From Nanobdellota archaeon (GTDB lineage: Archaea > Nanobdellota > Nanobdellia > Woesearchaeales > GCA-2686295): a DNA stretch of 11,580 nucleotides. Shown one piece after another: positions 6,778 to 11,580 of this stretch. A model generated the notes under the pieces. That model searched no databases, was not told where the DNA came from, and saw only the letters and a list, made by a program, of their open reading frames with translations. Within the stretch, counting starts at the first letter, position 1. Every line of letters begins with the position of its first letter. A program made the translations under genes and the position numbers. The stretch lies in assembly GCA_018812505.1 (NCBI GenBank), contig JAHJDK010000165.1:1-11580 (forward strand), read 5' to 3'.

Positions 6778-7155
6778 ATGGCTAAAGAATTTTTATATAG
6801 AGGAAAAAAATTGGAAGAGCTTCAAAATTTATCAATTAAAGAGTTTTCAGAATTAGTACCTTCAAGACAAAGAAGAAAAATAAGAAGAGGATTATCAGAA
6901 GAAGAAAAAAAATTAATTGAAAAATTACACAAAAAAAATAATGTTAAAACTCATTTAAGAGATATGATAATATTACCTTTTATGGTTGGAAAAACAATAA
7001 AAGTTCATAATGGAAAGGAGTTCAAACAATTCATTATACAAGAAGAAATGATAGGCCATATAATGGGAGAATATGTTTTAACAAGAAAAAAATCAGAACA
7101 TAGCGCACCAGGAGTAGGTGCCACAAGATCAAGTTCAAGTGTATCAGTAAGATAA
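6778..7155 (+). CDS. rps19: Small-subunit ribosomal protein uS19
   Basis: uS19 binds the head of the small subunit near the decoding A site. The archaeal form is recognised by FLYRGKKLEELQ near 5-16, the basic block PSRQRRKIRRGL near 28-39, THLRDMIILPFMVGKTIKVHNGKEF near 58-82, EMIGHIMGEYVLTRK near 90-104 and the tail APGVGATRSS near 110-119. At 125 residues it is complete and close to relatives. It begins 4 bp after uL2. Confidence 0.97.
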   Translation: MAKEFLYRGKKLEELQNLSIKEFSELVPSRQRRKIRRGLSEEEKKLIEKLHKKNNVKTHLRDMIILPFMVGKTIKVHNGKEFKQFIIQEEMIGHIMGEYVLTRKKSEHSAPGVGATRSSSSVSVR

Positions 7156-7168
7156 ATAGTGTAATAAT

Positions 7169-7744
7169 ATGAAAGAAACTAATTTAAACAAAAATTCAGA
7201 AAACACAGCAAAAACGATTATGAAAGAGTTACCTATATCAACAAAACACGCAATAGAGTTATGTTCTCTATTAAGATATAAAACTGTTGAAGAAGCGAAA
7301 AAAATTTTAGAAGGAGTAATAATTGATAATAAACCAATAAAGTATAACAGATTCACAGCAGGTGCAGGACATAAAAGTAATATTGGTTCAGGGAAAATTC
7401 CAATAAAAGCATCAGAACACATTTTAAAAGCAATAAAATCTGTGGAGTCAAATGCTTTAACAAAAGGTTTGAGTAAAAACTTAAAAATAACACATCTGTT
7501 GGCAAACAAAGCTTCAAGACCTTTTCATTATGGACGACAAAGAAGAATAAAAATGAAAAGAACACATATAGAAGTTGTTGTTAAAGAAATAAAACAAATT
7601 AATGAGACGCAGAAAAAGTCAGATTTAAAAGTAAACACTGAAAAAAATAATTTACAATCAGAGATTAAACAAGATCAAATTAAAGAACTTAATAAAACTA
7701 AAAAAATCAATAAAAAGCAAGACTTAAATGAAGTGAAATTATGA
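7169..7744 (+). CDS. rpl22: Large-subunit ribosomal protein uL22, with long C-terminal tail
   Basis: uL22 spans from the ribosome surface to the exit-tunnel constriction through a beta-hairpin. Seen are LPISTKHAIELC near 21-32, the EEAKKILEGVI helix near 41-51, SVESNALTKGLSKNLKI near 91-107, and the tunnel hairpin FHYGRQRRIKMKRTHIEV near 119-136. Residues 142-191 are a Lys/Glu/Asn/Gln-rich tail of about 50 residues, predicted flexible or helical, beyond the usual archaeal end near 150. No Shine-Dalgarno is seen upstream. Its TGA overlaps the uS3 ATG by four bases. Confidence 0.95.
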   Translation: MKETNLNKNSENTAKTIMKELPISTKHAIELCSLLRYKTVEEAKKILEGVIIDNKPIKYNRFTAGAGHKSNIGSGKIPIKASEHILKAIKSVESNALTKGLSKNLKITHLLANKASRPFHYGRQRRIKMKRTHIEVVVKEIKQINETQKKSDLKVNTEKNNLQSEIKQDQIKELNKTKKINKKQDLNEVKL

Positions 7745-8571
7745 TAGAAAGAAAATTTGTAGCGGATAATGTAAAGGAATTTCAAATTAAAGAGTTTGTG
7801 AAAAAAAACTTAGGTAGAGTAGGCCTTAGTGACGTCAGATTACAAAGAACCCCTTTAGGAGAAAAAATAATTATAGCGGCTTCAAGACCTGGTTTGGTAG
7901 TTGGAAGAGCAGGTGCAAATATATCAAAAATAACAAAAGAACTCAAATCAGTTTTTAAACTTGAAAATCCACAAATAGAAATAGAAGAAGTCAAAGAAAT
8001 AGGTTTAGATGCAAATATAATTTCAGAATTAATTGCAGGATCTTTAGAAAGATATGGTTCAGCGAGATTCAAAGGAATAGGACATAAAGCAATGAGTGAT
8101 GTAATAAATGCAGGAGCAATAGGTGTTGAAATAATTATTTCAGGAAAAATTCCTGGTAGTAGAGCTAAGAATTGGAGATTTTATAAAGGCTACTTAAAAA
8201 AATGTGGTGATATATCTGTTGATGGAGTACTTAAATCAATTTCAATAGCTAAACTAAAAACAGGAATTGTAGGAATAAGAGTTAGCATAATGCCTTCAAC
8301 ATTAAGGTTACCTGATGATATAAGATTAAATCCTAAATTACAAGAAGTTGAAGAAGAAATTAAATCTGAAGATGTAAAAGAAGTAATAGAAGAGATAGAA
8401 AAAATAGTTGTCGAGAAAATTTCAGAAGTAAAAAAAGAAGAGAATAACAATGAAGAAATAGTTGAGCAAAAAGAAGATGTTAAACAAGAATTCGAAATTA
8501 ATGATTCAAAAAAAGCAAAAGAAAACAAAAAATTAACTAAAAAGAAAACACTAAAAAACAACACAAAATGA
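7741..8571 (+). CDS. rps3: Small-subunit ribosomal protein uS3, with acidic-then-basic tail
   Basis: uS3 lies at the mRNA entry channel and contributes to mRNA unwinding. Residues 17-90 hold the KH type 2 domain with GRAG at 55-58 as the nucleic-acid-binding loop. The C-terminal uS3 domain follows: RYGSARFKGIGHKAMSD near 104-120, GVEIIISGKIPGSRAKNWRFYKGY near 128-151, GIVGIRVSIM near 175-184 and LPDDIRL near 190-196. The family usually ends near 200-215 in archaea. Here residues 200-276 add a strongly acidic helix-prone stretch (about 202-252) and then a Lys-rich end (about 257-276). The ATG overlaps the uL22 stop. The partial match GAAGTGA lies 6 nt upstream. Confidence 0.96.
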   Translation: MIERKFVADNVKEFQIKEFVKKNLGRVGLSDVRLQRTPLGEKIIIAASRPGLVVGRAGANISKITKELKSVFKLENPQIEIEEVKEIGLDANIISELIAGSLERYGSARFKGIGHKAMSDVINAGAIGVEIIISGKIPGSRAKNWRFYKGYLKKCGDISVDGVLKSISIAKLKTGIVGIRVSIMPSTLRLPDDIRLNPKLQEVEEEIKSEDVKEVIEEIEKIVVEKISEVKKEENNNEEIVEQKEDVKQEFEINDSKKAKENKKLTKKKTLKNNTK

Positions 8572-8756
8572 AATTCAAAGAATTATCAAATTTAAACAAT
8601 GAAGAATTAAATAAGAAATTAGAAGAAGTTAAAATTGAATTAATAAAATTAAATTCACAAGTTGCTACAGGAATAACAATAAAAAGTCCTGGACAAATAA
8701 AACAATTGAAAAAAACAATTGCAAAAATAAAAACAATACAAAAACAAAATGAGTGA
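8568..8756 (+). CDS. rpl29: Large-subunit ribosomal protein uL29
   Basis: uL29 is a small all-helical protein beside uL23 at the tunnel exit. The 62 residues show the two-helix hairpin: LNNEELNKKLEEVKIELIKL near 9-28 and SPGQIKQLKKTIAKIKTI near 40-57, with the linker AxG before it. Length is normal. The ATG overlaps the uS3 stop by four bases, and its end overlaps the next start by eight bases. Confidence 0.92.
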   Translation: MKFKELSNLNNEELNKKLEEVKIELIKLNSQVATGITIKSPGQIKQLKKTIAKIKTIQKQNE

Positions 8757-9060
8757 TATATGCACCACATGTGGGTTGCCCAAAGATCTTTGCGTTTGTG
8801 AGACAATCGCAAAGGAAAGCCAAAAAATAGTAGTAAAGATACAGAAGAAAAAGTTTGGAAAAAAATATACTGTGATAACAGGAATAAACGAAAACGAAAT
8901 TGATTTAAAAGATTTGGCTAAAAAACTCAAAACAAAATTTGCTTGTGGCGGAACAGCAAAAGATGGATATATAGAATTACAAGGAGACCACCTAAAGCAA
9001 ATTCGTGAAGAGCTAGTATCTTTGGGGTTCGCACCTGATACAATAGAATTTAAAAATTGA
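8749..9060 (+). CDS. eif1: Translation initiation factor aIF1 (SUI1 family) with N-terminal zinc finger
   Basis: aIF1 binds the small-subunit platform and polices start-codon selection. The SUI1 core spans about 24-101: VVKIQKKKFGKKYTVITGI near 28-46, LAKKLKTKFACGGTAK near 56-71, IELQGDH near 75-81 and REELVSLGF near 86-94. The N-terminus has C5, C8, C15 and C17 (CxxCGLPKDLCVC), the zinc-binding extension typical of archaeal aIF1. It overlaps uL29 by eight bases, and placement after uL29 is the common archaeal arrangement. It uses somewhat more G/C-ending codons (ACC, TGC, CCC, ATC) than its neighbours, mostly near its start. Confidence 0.96.
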   Translation: MSDICTTCGLPKDLCVCETIAKESQKIVVKIQKKKFGKKYTVITGINENEIDLKDLAKKLKTKFACGGTAKDGYIELQGDHLKQIREELVSLGFAPDTIEFKN

Positions 9061-9065
9061 AAGAA

Positions 9066-9311
9066 ATGAGAGAACTAAAACAAGAATATATAGGTTCCGA
9101 TATAGAAATTATTGAAAGCACAAACAAAACATTGATTGGTTTGAAAGGAAAAGTGATTGATGAAACAAAAAACACAATATCCATAAAAACAAAAAATAAC
9201 GAAACAAAAAAACTGTTAAAAAACGTTTTGAAATTCAAAATAGGACAAAAAATTATTGATGGAAAAACTATAACAAAAAAACCACAAGATCGAATAAAGA
9301 TTAAGAATTAA
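9066..9311 (+). CDS. rnp1: RNase P protein subunit Rnp1 (Rpp29/Pop4 family)
   Basis: Archaeal homologue of Rpp29, which binds the RNase P RNA specificity domain and pairs with Rpp21 in tRNA 5' maturation. The Sm-like barrel is seen as EYIGSDIEIIES, then LIGLKGKVIDETKNTISI and KLLKNVLKFKI, matching the family pattern IG...V..S.n....G..G.V..ET.nt. Length from this ATG is 81 residues, compact for the family. An in-frame TTG at 9057 would add three residues and overlap the aIF1 stop as TTGA, mimicking the ATGA couplings elsewhere. I prefer the ATG because every other start in the window is ATG. Its place between aIF1 and uS17 is standard in archaea. Confidence 0.88.
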   Translation: MRELKQEYIGSDIEIIESTNKTLIGLKGKVIDETKNTISIKTKNNETKKLLKNVLKFKIGQKIIDGKTITKKPQDRIKIKN

Positions 9312-9312
9312 A

Positions 9313-9627
9313 ATGAAACAAACAAAAAAAGAAAACTCAGATAAGAAAAACATTAGTTTAAGAGGCAGAATTTTTGAAGGAAAAGTGGTCTCTGATAAAA
9401 TGCACAAAACAGTAACTGTTGAATGGGATAGAAAAAAATATGTTAGAAAATATGAACGATATGAAAGAAGAAGAACAAAAGTTAAAGCTCACAATCCTGA
9501 ATCAATAAATGCAAAAGAAGGAGACTTGGTTAGAATAATGGAAACAAGACCTATTTCCAAAACAAAAAATTTTGTAGTTATAGAAATAAAAAATAATGAT
9601 TTAAAGAAAGAAAATGAAACCAATTAA
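9313..9627 (+). CDS. rps17: Small-subunit ribosomal protein uS17
   Basis: uS17 is a primary 16S rRNA-binding protein with an OB fold. GRIFEGKVVSDKMHKTVTVEWDR near 18-40, YERYERRRTKVKAHNPESI near 48-66 and KEGDLVRIMETRPISKTKNFVVIE near 69-92 are diagnostic. The 104 residues include a short charged N-terminal lead. It starts one base after Rnp1 without a Shine-Dalgarno match, and its last codons overlap the uL14 start by 14 bases. Confidence 0.96.
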   Translation: MKQTKKENSDKKNISLRGRIFEGKVVSDKMHKTVTVEWDRKKYVRKYERYERRRTKVKAHNPESINAKEGDLVRIMETRPISKTKNFVVIEIKNNDLKKENETN

Positions 9628-10015
9628 AGCAAATGTTACAAAAGGACTTAATGTAGGATCACAAATTTCTACTTGTGATAATTCAGGAGCTAAGATGCTT
9701 CACATAATTAGTGTAAAAGGCAGTAAATCTGTCAAAGGAAGAATTCCAAGTTCAGGTGTAGGAGACTTAATACAAGCTTCAGTTAAAAAAGGAAAACCTG
9801 AAATGAGAAAACAAGTAGTTTTTGCAGTGATAGTAAGACAAAGAAAGGAATACAAAAGACCTTCAGGTGAAAGAATTAAATTTGAAGACAACGCAGCAGT
9901 TGTTTTAAAAGATGATAAAGGAAATCCTAAAGGCACCATCTTTAAAGGTCCAATAGCAAAAGAAGCTTGTGATCGATGGCCAGGAATATCAAAAATAGCC
10001 AGTATAATAATATAA
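9614..10015 (+). CDS. rpl14: Large-subunit ribosomal protein uL14
   Basis: uL14 forms an intersubunit bridge and binds factors that keep subunits apart, such as IF6. The archaeal 133-residue form is complete: CDNSGAKMLHIISVKG near 21-36, VGDLIQASVKKGKPEMRKQ near 49-67, VIVRQRKEYKRPSGERIKFEDNAAVVL near 72-98, and GTIFKGPIAKEACDRWPGISKIAS near 107-130. The start falls inside the end of uS17; starting here gives the family N-terminus and no better in-frame ATG exists. Confidence 0.97.
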   Translation: MKPIKANVTKGLNVGSQISTCDNSGAKMLHIISVKGSKSVKGRIPSSGVGDLIQASVKKGKPEMRKQVVFAVIVRQRKEYKRPSGERIKFEDNAAVVLKDDKGNPKGTIFKGPIAKEACDRWPGISKIASIII

Positions 10016-10039
10016 TTAACAAAGATAAATGAGTTTAAA

Positions 10040-10474
10040 ATGAAAAAAAACTTTTCAAAAAATTGGATAAGCAGTAAACAACCAAGAAAGCAAAGAAAAT
10101 ACTTAGCTAAAGCCCCTTTACATCTAAAGAGTAAATTGTTAAATGTACACTTAAGCAAGGAACTTCGAACAAAACATAAAAGAAGATCTATAAGAGTTAG
10201 GGTTGGTGATAAGGTTAAAATTTTAAGAGGAAACTATAAAGGAGAGGAACATAAAGTTGAAAAAGTTAATGTAAAAAATCAAAAAGTGTACCTTGAAAAA
10301 ATAGAATTATCAAAAAAAGATGGATCAAAAGCAATCAGACCATTCAGTCCTTCTAATCTTATGATTACTGCTTTAAATACTGATGATAAGAAAAGATTAC
10401 TCAAACTTAAAGGTGTCAGAGATGAAGTTTCTGGAACCTCAAAAAATAAAAATTTAATAGGTGAAAAACAATGA
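10040..10474 (+). CDS. rpl24: Large-subunit ribosomal protein uL24
   Basis: uL24 nucleates large-subunit assembly and sits near the tunnel exit. SSKQPRKQRKYLAKAPLHLK at 11-30 and the basic LRTKHKRRSIRVR near 42-54 are the archaeal N-terminus. The KOW motif spans about 55-82 (VGDKVKILRGNYKGEEHKVEKV). PFSPSNLMIT near 101-110 and a Lys-rich end complete the protein at 144 residues, slightly longer than most archaeal forms. It begins 24 bp after uL14, and its TGA overlaps the eS4 ATG. Confidence 0.95.
   Translation: MKKNFSKNWISSKQPRKQRKYLAKAPLHLKSKLLNVHLSKELRTKHKRRSIRVRVGDKVKILRGNYKGEEHKVEKVNVKNQKVYLEKIELSKKDGSKAIRPFSPSNLMITALNTDDKKRLLKLKGVRDEVSGTSKNKNLIGEKQ
10459..10464 (+). promoter_or_regulatory. 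Shine-Dalgarno for eS4
   Basis: AGGTGA lies 6 nt before the eS4 ATG, within the last codons of uL24. It is a good anti-16S match and, with the ATGA overlap, supports the start at 10471. Confidence 0.6.
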
Positions 10475-11160
10475 CTAAAAATCACTTAAAACCGCAAAAA
10501 GCTCCACAAACATGGTCAATTAAAAGAAAACAAGTGAAGTTTGTTACAAGACCAAATCCAGGCGCTCACAAAAGAGAGTTTTCTATGCCGATAAATTTAG
10601 TTTTAAAAAACTTATTGAATAAAGCTCAAACTAATAAAGAAGCAAAAAAAATATTACATGATCAAGAAATACTAGTTAATGGAAAAAGAAGAAAAGATCA
10701 TAGATTTTCAGTTGGATTAATGGATATAATGTCATTACCTAAAATAAATGAGTATTTTTTAATGTTTTTAAATTCAAAAAATAAACTATATTTACAATTA
10801 ATAGATAAAAAAGATTCTAATGAAAAAATCTCAAAAATTACTGGTAAAAAGTTAGTGAAAAAAGGGTTGATGCAACTTTCAACTTTAGATGGAAGAAATA
10901 TTTTAGTTAAAAAAGGAGATTATAAAGTAGGAGATAGTATAACACTTTCAATTCCTAAACAAGAAGTTAAATCAATACTTAAACTTGAAATTGGCGCATC
11001 TATATTGTTATATAAAGGAAAATACACAGGTATTATTGGGACAGTTTTCAACATAAAAGAGGGGTTGCTAGCTTTTAAGAGTGATTCAAAAGAATATGAA
11101 ACTAAAAAAGAATATGCAATAGTTATAGGTAAAGACAAACCAATTATTAAGATAAAATGA
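10471..11160 (+). CDS. rps4e: Small-subunit ribosomal protein eS4
   Basis: eS4 is an archaeal/eukaryotic-specific small-subunit body protein that binds 16S rRNA. The order is: the N-terminal basic PQTWSIKRKQVKFVTRPNPGAHK (about 12-34), an S4 RNA-binding domain about 38-90 (EILVNGKRRKDHRFSVGLMDI), the central RS4E domain about 92-170 (QLSTLDGRNILV near 135-146), and a C-terminal KOW-like barrel from about 177 (ILLYKGKYTGIIGTV). The 229 residues are normal for archaea. Its location between uL24 and uL5 is diagnostic of the archaeal spc cluster. The TGA overlaps the uL5 ATG. Confidence 0.96.
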   Translation: MTKNHLKPQKAPQTWSIKRKQVKFVTRPNPGAHKREFSMPINLVLKNLLNKAQTNKEAKKILHDQEILVNGKRRKDHRFSVGLMDIMSLPKINEYFLMFLNSKNKLYLQLIDKKDSNEKISKITGKKLVKKGLMQLSTLDGRNILVKKGDYKVGDSITLSIPKQEVKSILKLEIGASILLYKGKYTGIIGTVFNIKEGLLAFKSDSKEYETKKEYAIVIGKDKPIIKIK

Positions 11161-11580
11161 ATTCCATGAGACAAATAAGGATTGAGAAAGTAACCTTAAA
11201 TATAGGTGCTGGCAAAGATCAAAATAGATTAAAACATGCTGTTACATTGCTTAAAAGTATAACAGGCATAAATCCTGTTAAAACCATAACTCAAAAAAGA
11301 ATTGCTGGATGGGGATTAAGACCTGGACTTCCTATCGGTTGTAAAATTACTTTAAGAAAGGATGAAGCAAAAACTATGTTATTAAGATTGCTTCAAGCTA
11401 AAGATAACAAGTTAACAAAGAGTTCAATAGATAACTCAGGAAACATTTCTTTTGGAATTCCAGAATACATAGATATTCCAGAAGCAAAATATGATCCTGA
11501 AATAGGTATAATAGGTTTACAAGTAAGTATTACACTTGGAAGACCAGGATTTAGAATAAAAAGAAGAAAAGTAATGAAAA
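11157..11580 (+). CDS. rpl5: Large-subunit ribosomal protein uL5 (3' partial)
   Basis: uL5 binds 5S rRNA and contacts the small-subunit head through an intersubunit bridge. The ATG at 11157 overlaps the eS4 stop (ATGA) and gives MNSMRQIRIEKVTLNIGAG, matching the archaeal N-terminus NPMREIRIEKVVLNIG; the ATG at 11166 would lose this fit. GNISFGIPEYIDIPE and DPEIGIIGLQVSITLGRPG are the uL5 C-domain signatures, read up to IKRRKVMK at the window end. About 141 codons are present and some 30-40 residues are probably missing. The expected next genes are uS14, uS8 and uL6. Confidence 0.95.
   Translation, partial: MNSMRQIRIEKVTLNIGAGKDQNRLKHAVTLLKSITGINPVKTITQKRIAGWGLRPGLPIGCKITLRKDEAKTMLLRLLQAKDNKLTKSSIDNSGNISFGIPEYIDIPEAKYDPEIGIIGLQVSITLGRPGFRIKRRKVMK

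Noticed and set aside
8190..8564. 124-residue minus-strand frame rich in Ser/Phe opposite uS3
   Set aside because: The Ser/Phe/Thr repetition is the mirror of the Glu/Lys-rich uS3 tail; there is no start signal and no domain.
8749..8830. Higher G/C codon use at the start of aIF1, as a sign of gene transfer
   Set aside because: The protein is a typical archaeal aIF1 in its standard place, and the zinc-finger codons alone explain much of the difference.
10029..10043. Tiny ATG...TGA frame (four codons) overlapping the uL24 start
   Set aside because: Too short, with no signal; most likely chance in AT-rich sequence, although a mini-frame coupling cannot be fully excluded.
9700..10158. 152-residue open frame on the minus strand opposite uL14 and uL24
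   Set aside because: It is antisense to two well-conserved ribosomal genes, is Phe/Leu/Ile-rich as expected from complementing AT-rich Lys codons, and matches no family I recognise.
1..11580. CRISPR arrays, insertion sequences, tandem repeats, toxin-antitoxin or defence genes
   Set aside because: No spaced direct repeats, transposase, terminal inverted repeats or such genes were seen; nearly every base is in a housekeeping gene.

Overview
The window is archaeal. It is very AT-rich (about 30% GC by eye), uses AGA for most arginines, and carries archaeal/eukaryotic-type genes in archaeal order: Hef helicase-nuclease, archaeo-eukaryotic primase, uL3 through uL5 including eS4, a zinc-finger aIF1 and the RNase P subunit Rnp1. 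No bacterial genes, mobile elements, CRISPR array, rRNA or tRNA were seen. The primase is a single-chain fusion of the small subunit with the Fe-S domain of the large subunit. That architecture, the low GC and the tight gene packing point to a reduced DPANN archaeon (Nanoarchaeota, Woesearchaeota or Pacearchaeota type). The lineage is inference.

Region 1 (1-3790) is a replication and repair block. It holds a 5'-truncated hef, a convergent stand-alone RAM (Lrp/AsnC effector) domain gene on the minus strand that ends 6 bp from hef, and the divergent fused primase gene. The primase gene has a TATA box about 27 bp before its ATG and is probably read as a leaderless mRNA.

Region 2 (3791-3984) is the longest gap. 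It holds a T8 tract just after the primase stop, a TATA-like element, and a predicted leader of about 140 nt. The leader can fold into an isolated hairpin followed by three hairpins that abut with no linker.

Region 3 (3985-11580) is an uninterrupted S10/spc-type ribosomal operon: uL3, uL4, uL23, uL2, uS19, uL22, uS3, uL29, aIF1, Rnp1, uS17, uL14, uL24, eS4 and uL5 (cut by the window end). Genes are 1-24 bp apart or overlap, often as ATGA stop/start overlaps, so translational coupling is likely. Together they build the large-subunit core, the peptide exit tunnel and parts of the small-subunit head and body. Start-codon selection (aIF1) and tRNA 5' maturation (Rnp1) are encoded in the same transcript.

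The features most worth attention are the structured leader, the primase fusion, an Asn in place of the near-universal His of the uL2 VDHP motif, a Tyr in place of the Arg in the Hef ERK nuclease motif, and long charged tails on uL4, uL22 and uS3. I found no defence system or other wholly new gene system.
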